A DNA stretch of 64,000 nucleotides from Lepidonotus clava (GCA_936440205.1 OW387145.1:32553075-32617074); one strand, 5' to 3'. Positions 12,442 through 25,179 are shown, counted from the stretch's first letter. The notes: a model not told the origin generated them from the letters alone. Made by a program: numbers and translations.

Positions 12442-14791
12442 TTTTATTTAACTATTAGATGATGTTCGATAATTCGATTATGATTTGCCGCAGCACAGCT
12501 GTGAACAGCTCCTGGAACAGCTAAGTGTTCCTCGGAGATCATTAATCATACTCGTCCTTTCTGCTACCCTCACTTATCCCCCGTCCCCCCAGGGGGATCT
12601 CAACCCTCTCGTTAATTATGAATGTGAATGGTATGGGCATTCCAGACAAATTACAAATGAGGCACAACAGTGAGGAAACCTCGTTTTATGTGTTGGGGTC
12701 ATGATAACATTATCGTTGGCAATACTGCTTTGGAATGTTATAGCTCTACATGTGCTGAAAGGTCTCCATGCATCCACCCCTTCGTGCAATGATATTTTGA
12801 TATTTAGTATCATATTTCAAAGATTACTCTTTTTTAGGGCCTTGACATAATGTTTTACCTTACATGTACTGTGTGATCTAAGATTCGTCCCTCATCCACA
12901 ATGATATTGCTTCTAATACATCATACATGCAGGCTTCATAATTGCAAGAAAATTATATTATTGCCCTAATCATCATCAATCATCAATAATTCATCCAGCA
13001 ACTTAAGGGAAATAACGTCGAACCACCGAAAAAGTAGCCGACCAATTTAGGAAAATGAAGAGAGATCCAGTTCTTTTCTGCGCACTTAAGATTTCTGATT
13101 CCGTATGTACATGGGATTCTATGACCACAGAGTAAAAACCACCGGTAGTACCAGAGATCTTTATTCATGTGGATCATGCAACATACTCATCATTACTCAC
13201 TGTGGGATGTAGTGGCACGGGGCCATGGTATTGCAATCTCCGCACAAACACACCAAGTTTTTTTGTCTTATTTTTTTACAACCAACCAAATCAGAACCCC
13301 TGTCTGCACATAAGTCTTCCCTATACTACGCTAGCAGAAAAACTCTCAGTATACCTCTGTGTGTACTGATATTTCCTAGTTTAATGCCCCGATGCACTGG
13401 GGTATCCACAGTGCATTTACCTCCCTAGAATATGTATGTTCAGAAGGAGGGGGGGGGGGGACTCAGCCTTTGAAATGTGATGCTATTTGAGAGACGCCAA
13501 TTCGTATTGCATAGGAGGCGACTCTGCCTTTGCAAACATTGAATTACCAGCCGCTTTTAATTTTGGTGTTATATGCAAAATCTCCATTAAAAGGCTATTA
13601 ATCACCAGAATGTTTTCTTTGGAATATACACAATTTACATTGGGCTAATTGATACAGCTTGGTCATGTCTATATAAAAACTCATTATTTCGCTTGTCTAT
13701 GCCTATAACGGGCCCTAATTGGTAACATGGTTCAGGGTCTGACAGACCTTGGTTACACTTTACTTGAACATTTCCTCTGCAGATTTTTTCAATAATCCCT
13801 CTATGAAACCAAGTACCCCCCTCACCATACAACACCACTCCCATCCCCACCCCAGACCTGAGGCCTTAGACTCACAGACAGCCCATGCCCTCTCCCTGAT
13901 CTATGTAAGTACAACCTAGAAGCTCCCGCAGAAGAAACCCGATACAACCGCAGGCACTTTGAGCTCAGGGTCACTTAATCTCATAATTTCCATGTCCTGG
14001 CCACTCAGGTAGTGTTCGCGCCTTCCCCTTTGTTTGTTCGGCGGAATTGGAAGGGCACCAAGGTTATAATCTCCATATTCATACCAACAAGAGAGCGCTT
14101 GTCACAATTCTTTTTACTTGGCCATCATCGACTGCTGCGAGGTTTTCATCTCTTGGAACCAGTCCAGAATGGTCCAACCATGATTGTGCCTCCTTGTCGG
14201 ATGAGCCGGATTCGCAGCGATTTTGAGTTAGGACAGTAATGACCGGATTGTTGAAGAGAGAAATTTATTGGAATTATTCATTAAATTGAACAGTTATTGC
14301 CCCCCTTCCCGACTGCGTCGATTGTGTCTGTGTGCTGAGCAAATGAGTTGACTTCCGGTTTCTAGTGATGCTAGAATGAATCAGTCTATTCAGTTTCCTC
14401 TCTGAATATTCTTTCACAAAATCTTAATTCCTTATAATATAATACATTAGTTAACACTATTGAATATTTCTTGCACATTATTTTCAAATCTTTTCTTAAC
14501 ATTTTACAACTGTATCTCTATTATGTTTTTTCTTACTTTCTTGAGAGCATTTCAGAAATCTTTATTCCTTATAAAGCCATGTCACACTTTTGAATATTTT
14601 CTGCATATCTATATTCAAATCCATATTTAAACATTGCATCTATTAGCCTATGCTTATCCTTGCATTCCTGAGAGCATATCAGTCAGTACAAATGTCCATT
14701 GCATATGACACTCTAATACTACCAATATTAATATTGAATAAGATATCTTAGAATCGAATAGTAATATGTTTTTATTTGTTTTATTTTCCAG
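12442..14791. other. Gene-free stretch upstream of the exon
   Basis: Non-coding sequence that would be the intron 5' of the exon at 14792 if that gene starts outside the window. A poly-G run at 13449 followed by ACTCAGCCTTTGAA resembles one terminus of the poly-G TIR elements at 60.5 kb. No upstream exon ending in phase 1 was found. Confidence 0.45.
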
Positions 14792-14934
14792 TGGATTCAG
14801 AAAATGGCCTGGACTCCCACCCGGTGACCAACTCTATAGACTTCATCTGGTCCAAGCAGACAGTGGCGGCAGGAGACACAGCCGTACTTCACTGCAGCTT
14901 TGACGCCATCTTCTCCCAGCTGAGGAATGGAAAC
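14792..14934 (+). CDS. Internal coding exon of an unidentified gene
   Basis: This is the best-supported coding segment. A pyrimidine-rich acceptor (TTGTTTTATTTTCCAG) ends at 14791, and a canonical donor GTGAGT starts at 14935. The 143 bp are clearly richer in GC than either flank and are open throughout: two bases finish a codon begun upstream (phase 1), then 47 codons end exactly at the donor (phase 0). The peptide begins DSENGLDSHPVTNSIDFIW and continues through VAAGDTAVLHCSFDAIF to QLRNGN. The run VAAGDTAVLHC resembles the B strand of an immunoglobulin-like domain, but one cysteine in one exon proves little. I do not recognise the protein. The next phase-compatible candidate exon is 39 kb downstream at 53958. 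It could still be a chance open segment, but the splice signals, size and composition argue against that. Confidence 0.62.
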
Positions 14935-17912
14935 GTGAGTAAAGACCCACCTTTGTCACCTGTAGAAGACAACAGAAAGTGAATATTTCTATATAATTTA
15001 TACTGATGTAAGCGTTTGCAGAAATGAACTTCAGGCCACCAGGATGAAACAAGCTGGAAAAGGTTGATCATAATGTTGACCCAAAAATGAAAAGATTACA
15101 ATTCTATTGTTTTTATGCATCCTCTCACTCCCAACCGATATGACGCGCCCTGGTTAGGCCTGGATGTTTTAAGCAGTAGTTAATTTATTACGTATAAATA
15201 GTCTGAATATTAGAGCATTATACTATAGAGTTTTGGAACCCCGGGGTTCGGAACCTGTGGAGTGCAGTACAATGACGAACAATGTAGTCATACGTTCATT
15301 CATATGAGTCTTAGAATCTAATCCAGTCACGTGATAACATGTACAATGAACCTTCCGGGAACCATGCCATTTACAGCATATCGATAACAAAGGAAAATGT
15401 CATACCATTGGTTAGAGAGACAATGTTGTGCATTTTTAGGAACACCCAGTTTCTCAAGCTTGATGTTACCAGCGGTTTTATATCCATAAGTTAAGCACCA
15501 TTTTATTTCATAGAGTACATCCTGGTTCCTAAGCATTCGCAGAGTGAAATACCCCAACCATGTTTTCCATGATGCATTATCCCACATGATATTACTTATT
15601 TTGGTATAACAAACACAGATACGATTTCTGACATAAATCCAGCGGGTATTAATCACTCAATTGGAATTACGTAAATGTTCGGCCCATCCAGCTTACTTTC
15701 ATATCTATCTTATACCATATCTTATCTGGTCTTTCCTTGCTGTGAGGCATTACTCACTAATGTAGGCATCCCGGATTAAGAGAGTAAGACAGAACACCTA
15801 CTGGGTGGTGAGTGACAGGGACCGCTTAGACCATCAGTAACCGTTTATATCAACCAACACAAAGATGCATTCCAGATATCTACTCTAGACCTTGGGGTCA
15901 GGGGTCAATCGTGTATCGTTATGTGCCTCCAGTGGCTACAGTATGCCCCATATGTTTCACATTCACCTGTATTGCATTTCATAATAATTATTAAGGAACA
16001 ATATACCAATGGTCAATTATATTATATAGTCTAAACGAATGTAGACGTATCTGAAGCTCTTTCTATGTATAGGTAAGATAGGTCGTTAGTACTTATTGAC
16101 CTTGTGTCCTTTAAAGGAAAACTTGCACATAAATTCACTTTGTGCTATTTTTTATGTACTTAACTTGATATAAGTATTATAAACATGTTTCAGAAATAAA
16201 AACGTGAATAAGTCGAGGTCTTAGAGAATTATTCAGGAAAGACATTTAATTTTGGGAATTCCCTGACTTGCTGGGCTGTTTGGTACTCCCCTTGCTACGT
16301 CACAGCTATTGGAATTCCTTCTAAAATTATTTTGGGGTTCCCTGTTTAATGAATGATTGTAGATGGATATTTTTATTAATTTGTTATGTGTTGCATTGGT
16401 CCACATATATATAATTTGGATTAGAGAGCATAACCCCTGTTACAAATTCTACAGGGATGGGGATTCCCTTACAAGGGCAGGTGGGATCCCCCAAAACTCC
16501 CCTTGCTATGTCATAAATTAGGGGATTTCCCTTAAAAAATGAAATACAATACAAGGTTTTTAATGTCCCATAACTGTGTATAAACTAGGAATATGCTTAA
16601 AATATTTCTAGCATCATTAGTTCTCAATGTATGTTCCATGCACAAAGAATTTCATTGACAAATATTCAACCCTTCATTATGTGCTAGCTTTCCTTTAATG
16701 TTTCGTTTCCCGGCATTGGGCATGATTTAACGCCTGATACGAGTGTGGTTGTAATTTGTTTTTATTTTTGCAGTTAGATTCAACATTGCTTGTTCCTTGT
16801 TACTTTGGAAGCCTTTGCAATGGAATTGGATTTTCATTGGTGGAGTGTTGAGTGTTAGTTCAATATTAAATTATCCCTGGTCAATTATATACCATCAGAG
16901 TTCCCTTTCAGATGTTTCCCCTTCTTTAAATCTGCCAATTTTCACACCCTTAGCCTCCGGCTCACCCTCCACCTTTTTTGCTTAGCCACTTATGGTGCAG
17001 CATGGTGGCACCAAAAAGTATAGTCGTTTTTCAGTGGCACCCTACCCTGAGGGATGTCTCCCCACCCTGGAGGTCCCAATATCTCCTACTCCTACCAGAG
17101 TGACTGGACCCTGGAGGAGCCCGTTGTGACAGAAACCAATTACCTTTAGTTATCCGCCTCTACTATTGGAAGCCTGATGCTAATCGCCGAGGACACATCA
17201 AAACGGATTTGTCAAGGCTTAGAGCAAAGTGTAAACAGATGCTACCCAGTCTCTCTATCTATGCTCAGCACTGTCCCAATGAATAGGCAAACAGAAAACA
17301 CTCATCTCTGCGAGAGAAGCTCCCGTTGTTTGAGAGCGGGCAGCTTTTTCGCCTTTGCCCAAGCCAAATGCCCCCTTGCCAACACGTCGTCCAATATTGA
17401 CTGTCTTCAAATTTTATCTGAGAACACCCTGGCTGGTGGCTGAAGATGGAAGCTCATACTTCTTGATCCTCTCAGGGCTTGTTGCGATTGTTCCCTTTGG
17501 TTCTACCCCTCACGATCTGTACTATAGATAATGTATCCAATTGTGTTTGTAAAAGGAGGTGTTTGGTAATGTGCGTGGGGGTTCAGGGATGTTGACACAA
17601 ACGCTTATATTGCTGTATCACAACGTGATGTTGCAACACCTCCAGATTCCACCCGCCGAATATTTCCGACTGGATTTTTCTTGGTAAAATAAGTCTTATT
17701 TAAACAAGCAAGTGGCTGGGATATATATACGTGTAGGTAGGCGAGCTGTCGTAGTTATAGAGGCTAGGGTGGCGGCTGGGAGGTGGGCATGTTTGTTGTA
17801 GCTTGTTTGGTGGCCTGTATATCATATATCTGACTTGGGCTCGTCCAAGGAACAGGCGCACCTGCTTTAGCTGCCTCTGCCAATCCTCCAGGCGAGGACT
17901 GCCTGGTATGTT
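14935..17912. other. Proposed intron, first 3 kb
   Basis: AT-rich non-coding sequence. Two related pieces at about 16250-16330 and 16455-16545 share ACTCCCCTTGCTA(C/T)GTCA near a GGAATTCC-like context, an old duplication. An acceptor-like tract ends at 16773, but the frame that follows stops after 25 codons. AG followed by GTAAGA at 16073-16080 is only weakly pyrimidine-flanked and is not called. Confidence 0.45.
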
Positions 17913-17973
17913 AGTTCTACCATCTAATACCAGAGTTCTACCATCTAATACCAGAGTTCTACCATCTAATACC
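17913..17973 (+). repeat. 21-bp tandem repeat, 3 copies
   Basis: Unit AGTTCTACCATCTAATACC plus AG, starting at 17913, 17934 and 17955. Copies are practically identical. Confidence 0.85.
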
Positions 17974-18862
17974 ACCTACAGCCCGACCTTCACAGCGAAA
18001 CAGCAGCGCCCCTATATACCACCCTCAAATCCTCCTCGACACGCAAAATGCCTGCGCATTATCAAATAAATGCTGACGCATCATTATGTCTGTCTTGTAT
18101 TTATTCAAGACTATTTCCTCAAGATTATACCCAAGACGTGTGGTCCCTTCGCGGAAGAAAACTTCGTAAACTAATTTAACTCGACGGTGAAGATAAAGGA
18201 GGAAAAAATGCGCAATTTGTTATGGTTTTTCATCGGGGCATTGCTCGTAATTCTTACAGATAAATCTGGCTTTTGGGGTTGGCCTTGATAAGTTCATTAT
18301 AAGTAGAGTGTGGTGCGGAGGCCCAAGAAGTGATGGTTTTTATGATGGATTATTCAGCCTTTGGTAATAGAGTTGCCCCGGTCAGAACAATGGGTCAAAG
18401 GCAGTGCGGACGCATAGACCACAATCACGCTTATCCCGGCTAGAGGCCCCACCCGTAATGTAATTCCACCCATAGGTCCCACCCATAATGTAAGCGATAA
18501 AGGGCTCATATTGAAGCCCATAACTTACATTAGGAGGTAATTATCGCCTCTCCTCCTTTGGAATCACAAAGAAAAAAGGACCCTAGAATCGCTATACTCC
18601 ATGGATAAAAGTAAGGGAGTAAAGGATGGAATTAGACTCTTAATTTTCTCTGTGGGTTTTTATAGCCAATATGGTTGAGGCAATTGTTTTTTCTGAAAGC
18701 TTCTTTTGGGAAATTGCCTTGATGAATTCCCTATAACGGATTGTGTCAGGCTAACCTATACTTATAACAAATTGGAAAATAGACAAAAACAAGAAAAGAG
18801 ATGCATCCTCCAGTATAGGGCTATTGTACATCACATGCATGGTTATTAGATGCAATGTGCGC

Positions 18863-18867
<5 letters not shown>
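17974..18867. other. Intronic stretch with a small stem-loop
   Basis: No exon recognised. At about 18484-18532 a hairpin is possible, with ATAATGTAAG pairing with CTTACATTA and an inner GGGCT...AGCCC stem. Confidence 0.4.

Positions 18868-18902
<35 letters not shown>
18868..18902. repeat. TA microsatellite
   Basis: Uninterrupted alternating TA over about 35 bp. Confidence 0.95.
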
Positions 18903-18912
<10 letters not shown>

Positions 18913-19124
18913 GTAATTGAGACGGTAGTCGTAAACAAGACTTAGAGACGATTGCCTAAACGAATTTTAATATGGTATCACGTTATCCAATCAAATTTAT
19001 CTCAAAAATAAACAAACAAACAAACAACATGCACCATCACGTACTGTATACCGTAGCATGGAACACCATACAATATTCCCACATGCAATGGCCCCTGCAG
19101 TTACAAACAAGTCTATGTAGGCGT

Positions 19125-19345
19125 GTTTCAGCCGTTAAGTTCGGCTGGGGTGAAGACTGGAGGCATTTCCCCGAGTGGACAGTGCCGAGGCATGGGGGCG
19201 ATCCGTCGGCATGTATATCACGGCCCCCCGGCGTTGCCTCCCCGGGCGGCCGGGGGTCTTTGCCCGCCGGCCGGTCACCCCCGCCCCGGGCTCCACCCCT
19301 ACTCCTCCCGGGCAGCCCCACACATCCCCTCTCCAGTTACCCCCT
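19125..19345. promoter_or_regulatory. GC- and CpG-rich island
   Basis: About 220 bp of strongly GC-rich sequence (blocks such as CCCCGGGCGGCCGGGGG) inside AT-rich DNA. The open frame crossing it (18972-19433, plus) owes its length to this composition, since stop codons are rare in GC-rich DNA; its translation is low-complexity proline/glycine and I reject it as a gene. It could be a regulatory CpG island. The GAGCTGCTC word and a CTCF-like core lie just downstream. Confidence 0.35.
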
Positions 19346-19439
19346 AGGCCCGCCAGCTATAATTGCTAATAATAACAACAAGATACAGACCTGGGCGTTT
19401 GATTGCGCCCGGATAAAACTGCTCGCCGTTTGATAAAGT

Positions 19440-19472
19440 GAGCTGCTCGGAGGAGACAGCACCCCCTGGTGT
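19440..19472. promoter_or_regulatory. GAGCTGCTC word beside a CTCF-like core
   Basis: GAGCTGCTC at 19440-19448 is followed 11 bp later by CACCCCCTGGTG (19460-19471), which on the other strand matches the CTCF core CACCAGGGGG. CTCF sites of this form are conserved across bilaterian animals; occupancy here is inference. Confidence 0.35.
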
Positions 19473-20137
19473 ATGGAGTGAGAAGCCCGCACACCACGTG
19501 GTTGGTGGAGTCATACTGATTTGGAACTGCCTGCTTCAATACTGACTATAGAAGATATACTTTTTTGAGATATATATTGACCAGAAAACCCCTAATCTTA
19601 ACAAATTATCGTTAATAAATCTTTTAATGAAAGAAGCCACAATGTCTCGGATAGACTCCCAATCTTCACATCAAGAATTGTGTTGCAATATTTTCCTAAT
19701 GCTGGATCAGTGCTTAAATGAAGAATTTTAAATTTTGAAAAATATAGATAATAAACTTCAATAGATGTTTCATGTGATTACTTTGCAACAATTACTTCTT
19801 TTTTTCATTCTGTAAAAAAATTTCCTTGTTTACCCATGTAGACAATTCTTATTTTGCTTGTTCACACTCTACTAAAACGCAAGGAATAGCACCTTCCCCA
19901 TCACCATACAAGTCTCTAGTCGACCTCACACCAACACCAGCACCAAAACACCCAACTATTTTTAAACCCATAAAATAAATCCTGCAATCGCAAGCATCGT
20001 TTATCTAGTTTTCTTTTAAAGATAAATTCAAATTTTTACCCCAGTAGCACTCCTACTACTTTTTCCTCGAATCCCCCATGCGATTGCCTCAGAGATTAGT
20101 TTGTACTTTAGCCAGGACCACACCTCGGTGATGTGGT

Positions 20138-20206
20138 GAGCTGCTCGACACGTTTGACAGTCTGAGGACTTGCAGCGACTCGCGAGCAGCTCAGAAGCAG
20201 CTCAGG
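20138..20206. promoter_or_regulatory. GAGCWGCTC pair
   Basis: GAGCTGCTC at 20138-20146 and GAGCAGCTC at 20184-20192, followed directly by a partial copy AAGCAGCTC. Flanking sequence of the copies is unrelated, so this looks like repeated use of a binding word rather than a duplication. Confidence 0.35.
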
Positions 20207-21077
20207 GGTCGATACGACTTGTGAAATACGCACCGGGCCGGCGGATCGTATAGCCCGGGTCAATTTGTAGAGTCACATCATTGGTGTAGCCCTTGCCAGC
20301 TTTTGATAAAATGTCCCTTAATATCTCTGGTTTGACATAGAACACGCTCGTGTTTTTATATCTCACCTTTGGACTGCTGTGTCCGCGTTCTGGTTGTTTT
20401 ATCACAGTGCCGGATGAGGTTTTTCTAAGTTTGCAGGGGTATCCATGCGCAGTGAGGTTTTATTGATATCGGATTACAGGTAATAGCTTCCAACACGTTT
20501 GGTGGGATATATTTATAATAGATATCTATTGCTATGATAACCGCTATAACTAGCTATAGACCAAATCGAAAAAACTAATATCAAAGCGGATATTTTTTAA
20601 GAGGAAGAGAATATATTGGACACACACATGTACATTTTGTGAAACGATATTCAGATAAAAACTTAAACTTATGCGATATAATGAAATAAGACAGGTATAT
20701 CCCGTCAAAATGATATCTAAAGAATGCAAAACGCCAAATATCTATCATAATTGTATAAGGCAAAGTATGTAAGGGTAATTTCTTCTCCCGTGATAATTTG
20801 GGTTTTCTATATTCCAGACTGAGCATAATTATGAAAAACATCGAGAGAGAAATTTGAGAAAAAAAGGTATATTGCAGTAGCAAGTATAGCAAGTACAGCA
20901 AGTACATTTATATAACAACTCCTAGGGATCAGGAAGTTCTCCAGTGTTAAGACACAGAATTAGTCTGGCGCGGAAGGTCGACCGCTGGAGGCCAGACTAC
21001 CCAGGAGGTAACAGGCTGAGTGGTCGGGGCCGCCGGACGGAGTCTGCCCCCACACAAAGTGGTCTGAAGTGGGGTCT
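20207..21077. other. Intronic stretch, no exon recognised
   Basis: The minus-strand open frames at 20202-20405 and 20581-20907 are AT-driven or unrecognised. A GC-rich patch begins near 20965; its open frame on the plus strand (20944-21291) is arginine/glycine-rich and not recognised. Confidence 0.4.
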
Positions 21078-21130
21078 CCAGGGGGCGCCAGCAGATCGAT
21101 ACGAGCTGCTCATCAGGGTAGGAGCTGCTC
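21078..21130. promoter_or_regulatory. CTCF-like core followed by a GAGCTGCTC pair
   Basis: CCAGGGGGCGCCAGC at 21078-21092 fits the CTCF core AGGGGGCGCC. GAGCTGCTC follows at 21103-21111 and again at 21122-21130. This is the second place where the 9-bp word sits within 20 bp of a CTCF-like core, the first being 19440-19472. Confidence 0.4.
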
Positions 21131-22549
21131 ATCCCCTGGAGGGGGAATCCTGGGTAGGTAGGGAGGTAGGTAGGGAAGGGGGGGGGCTAGGGGGGGCTGA
21201 GGTCTCTGGATTATCGAGATGGTTGCAACAAGTATTTATTTATCTATGGAGTGAGTGGCCTTACCTGATGTACGTAGTTCCGGCTGAATGAATGATGGCA
21301 TAATTTGAGGGCAGTTTACCTGGTGTTTGTGCCATTATTCTTATTTTGTAGAAATAAAGCCATAATCTTCCCTGCGAGAAGCAAGCTTATGCAGTTTCAT
21401 ACAAGACTAGGTTGTTTGCCATTGCATTTAGAAATATCATTATGTCGAATTTGGATATACATAAAACAGTACATTGTGTAACAGAGATATAGATTGTTGA
21501 TTATACTATTGATTTAAAGAAGATTATGTTAGATAAGGGCCATGATGTCCTGTTTTGAATGCCCTTAGCTACAGGTGCCTGTATCAGATCCTACATTGGA
21601 CACTTTGTCAGAGGAATTTGTTTCTAAGAAAATTCTGATTTCACGGACTTACAATACATTAATTTCTGTCGTGGCTGTCTCTTAGTAAAGACCCAAAATG
21701 GGCAATGTTTAAAGAGGGGGCTGTGATTAACTCAATGAAGCAATCACACGACTTTTAACCTGTCAGTCGATGTTGTACTTCGTAGAACTAAGTGGACAGG
21801 TAAGAGAGCACTCTCTGATGACTTCCCCTAGTTACAGTCAGTCGTAAATCTGGAGTAAAGCCTCTTAGTCTGTCTCTAAGCTATGTGAACATAACTCTGT
21901 CAGTGCCCTGAAGACATTATTGAGCTTTAAGTGGCCCCACCGATTTCCGCTCATTAAATGCTCATACTTGCTCATTGACCTGTGACAGACAGGGAGGCTG
22001 AAGTGGCCATGTTCATTTTATCATTTTAATCTTTGCCCTAGTGACTTAATGACGGGGTGTATTAGGGTCAGAGCAATTGTTACAATAGCCCTGATTACTG
22101 TCAGAATAAATCACAAGGTTTGGCAGCGCCGAAAAACTATGTACCCCAGTTTAGTGTCCGGGTCACTGGAATGGCTATAAATACAACAGCTCTGCAGAGG
22201 TGCATATCAAAGAGTTACATGTGTTTGTGTTTATGATCATAACGCTTATAGACTTTTGCAGGTACGACTTCAGAAGTTGTAAGTAGGTGACAGCAGTGCA
22301 TTGGGGTTGTGATAAGACGAATAAGCAGTCAAATCACAGGACGTCTTTTTTATGTCCTCTTGAAGATTTATGTTAGCCAGCCTTTACCTGTCCCAATGCA
22401 CTTACCTTGAAGTATGCCTACAACCCCCCTAACCTCCCCCTTCCCTTCATCCGCTATTACTAAGGGCCGGTAAATAAGAGGCCATGCTCTGAACGTCCTC
22501 TAATTGACGTTAGGGAAGCAGTATATTTGTCGGCCATGTCACTGGTGTC
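21131..22549. other. Intronic stretch, possible conserved non-coding sequence
   Basis: No exon found. The part at about 21880-22140 is of mixed composition, without simple repeats, and holds homeodomain-like ATTAA and SOX-like ACAATAG words; it looks more like a conserved element than the surrounding AT-rich DNA, but only cross-species alignment could show this. Confidence 0.3.
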
Positions 22550-22860
22550 CTCTGGGCGCCGCCATCAAGTCCGGCATGCACTGCGCGGATCTGGCAGGTA
22601 GGGGGCGCCACCCCTCGTAACAACATTAAAAAATGGCCGCTACTGCTCGTAACAACATTAAAAATGGCAGCCACCCGAGCTGGGCCAGTTCTTAATGATG
22701 CTGATCAACGTTTGACCATAGGTTCATTAATCAGCTTTTTACGAGATGTCTGAGTTAACGCGGGAACAGCCCGTCATCCATTTTACAAGAAAATTGTCGT
22801 CTGCTGTCGAGATCTCTAGTGACGGACGCGGCCGTGGGCGGCGCTGCAGTATTTATAAAA
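22550..22860 (+). promoter_or_regulatory. CpG-rich segment with CTCF-like, YY1-like and TATA-like sites
   Basis: In order: GCCGCCAT (22558-22565, a YY1-like core on the minus strand), GGCAGGTAGGGGGCGCCA (CTCF-like, about 22593-22610), AAAATGGCCGC (22630-22640) and AAAATGGCAGCC (22661-22672), the last two inside a 30-bp direct repeat with CTCGTAACAACATTAAAAA. CpG-rich sequence then leads to a TATA-like TATTTATAAAA at 22850-22860. A 57-codon open frame with a hydrophobic start (MRKVCCSFHLLLSYISVC) begins at 22916. The layout resembles a core promoter, but no exon with a donor follows convincingly. Confidence 0.3.
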
Positions 22861-24883
22861 TGTTGACGTGGACGTATCCCCTAGCGGTCAATTTCAATTA
22901 AATTCGCCGAGGTTGATGAGGAAAGTTTGCTGTTCTTTCCACTTACTCCTAAGCTACATTTCTGTGTGTAACCAAATCCTGCATTTACATTCCATTTGCC
23001 CTTTGAATGAACTTGTTTTCCAGATAAAAGACCACACAAATAATCATACTAGTTTTTTCCCCTGTGCTATCTGCATCAACCGAAAGTAATCATTCCCTAG
23101 GCGCATATAAATCATATGAATATATTTTTTGTATTTGGTGACTGAAATCATACATGATAATATTCTTTGATAAATCCAGCCTCTAAATGTTTCTTACCAC
23201 GCATAGGTCACAAGGTTTCTCCAAGATTTTATCTCTCTTTCTATTTCCATCGGAATCCTAATCTGTCCATCTCTTAGAGAGCTCCCACACGAGGGGTGAA
23301 AATCACGCAAAACGGAGAGACCTGTCTGGCGTTAAGTTGACGGTTGCGTGTCCCCCCTACTGGTGGTAAAAGACGCTTTTGGTGGCTGGCTCTAGGGTTG
23401 AGAATATTAAGGAACAGGAGGGGAACATTTCTGAAACTTGTGAAAGTGTGAAATTAAATATGTTGCAAAATGTTTAATAGAATTATAGTTTTATCTGTAG
23501 CTTCCTCTGGGTTGGTATGCACTGAGGTTTGGCAAAGTATGTTAGGAAATGGAATGGAGACTTGGGAAATGTTTTTTTTAAACTATTTTAGCAATACATG
23601 GAGATTTCACACTTTGTTTCTTGTATATTATTTTAAGATTGTATAACACGAAAGCGACCGAAGAAAATGTCTATATTTAAGGAGAAGCTATTACAATGAA
23701 AGAATTAATGTCTCTTTTGAGATATACATTTTCTTAGGCAATGTTAGTCTAGGTGCGTTTTCTTCATTAAAAGAGTACCCCTCTGGAGTAGGCGGGGGCT
23801 GGAGATGAGCCTGGGAACCTGCCTCCCAAGGTACCAATGTCACAGGCCTGTCTGGTACCAGAAGCAGCCAAGGTTAGAGCTGGGGGCACACAAAGGGTAA
23901 TCTGCCTGCACTGTCTAACCCCGGATTAAAGTAGGAGAAAAAGCTAAAAGGGCACTGCCAATTGGGAGCAGACAGATACCTTATCTTCTCTTTTTGACGT
24001 TTCCACCAGCAAGGGAATGAGAGGCCGATGTCATCTAGAGCCTTTGAAGTTCATTCTCATGTCAAAAAGAAGGCATCTAGAGTAGCAGAGAAAAATCACC
24101 TCCACCTGACTTGAAGTAAAGTCTCAGGTTCCGTTTCTCACATATATGAAAGGGCATTTTATTTCTAAGTGATTCTCTCCTTTCTGTGTTTTCAGTCTCT
24201 GTAAGGGTACTTTTTGTAGTAGTTCTGAAAGGGAAAATAAAATATTCGAAATACAAAAAAAAGTGAACCCTGCCCTGCAGTACTACTACGGTTAAATCGA
24301 TAAAACAAAATACATGTTTTTTACTAGTGTGTAAAGTGCAACACTTTGCTTTAGCCCCGGCCTATATAGAATGAGGAGGGGTCACTTAGTTTGAAAACAG
24401 GTACTTCTGATGCAGTGCAGCCCTGAAGAGGTTGTTCCTAGCAAATACTAAAGGGGCAAGGACCCGTCGGAAACGTAACCCTTTATTAAGTAAGTACCAT
24501 GACTCATAATATCTTGAAAGTCGTCACATTCTTTGGATGCTAAATAATGAACCTTCTGTATAAGTTCGGTATAAGCATATAATCTGACTTTATTCATTAG
24601 ATATCAGAGATAAATTATTAGTGCACTAAGACAACTAAGAAAACTATAAATAAAGATACTCTTTTTAAGGGCCCGCATCCCATAAACTAAAGACAAAATC
24701 AAGGTGTTTTACAGTTGAGCTTAAAGATTCACAAACATTTTGTGAAGCTTTAAAGCATTCCTGTTTTCGAATAAATCTAGGGGAATCTTAATTTTAGATT
24801 TGTTTCTTTTTAAGTTTATTTTATAAAAGTTACTAATTCACTCCTCCCTCCTTGGGCCCCAACACTGCTATGGCGTCACAGGT
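22861..24883. other. Intronic stretch
   Basis: No exon recognised. AGATACCTTATCT at 23974-23986 is an inverted pair of GATA-factor sites. The 23.9-24.1 kb segment is of mixed composition and may be regulatory; the rest is AT-rich. Confidence 0.4.
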
Positions 24884-25032
24884 GAGGCTGAGAGGAGTTG
24901 GTGGGAAGGAGGGGGGAAGGAGTAGGAGGAGGGAGGGGGAGGAGGAGCGGGAGGAGGAGGAGTAGGGGGGGAGGGGGAGGGAGGGGGAGGGAGGGGGAGG
25001 AAGGGGGAGGGGGAGGAGGAGAAGGAGGAGAA
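24884..25032 (+). repeat. Polypurine G/A tract
   Basis: About 150 bp made almost only of G and A on the plus strand (GGAGGGGG-type units), immediately after a GAGAGGAG start. Such tracts can form triplex or G-quadruplex structure and generate spurious glycine/arginine or proline/serine reading frames in all six frames. Confidence 0.85.
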
Positions 25033-25179
25033 TGTTTTGATGGTGTGAGCACCCTCCTCTCTCTCACCTGTCACCGGCTTACCCACCGTGAATGATACCC
25101 TTGTCAGCGGCCCCTACCTGCCTCAGGTGGGAACCCCACCCCTGGGACCATGTTCTCCCACACCCCCTTTCCACCCTCA

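Noticed and set aside
16060-16082. TAG followed by GTAAGA as a second ratchet site
   Set aside because: Pyrimidine tract is interrupted by purines and it lies only 1.1 kb after the exon.
16774-16850. Alternative terminal exon after a TTTTTGCAG acceptor
   Set aside because: The in-phase frame stops after 25 codons and the composition matches the intron.
18972-19433. 153-codon plus-strand open frame
   Set aside because: Its length comes from a GC-rich island with few stops; the translation is proline/glycine-rich low complexity with no splice borders.
24868-25095. Proline/serine- and glycine/arginine-rich frames
   Set aside because: They are translations of a polypurine tract.
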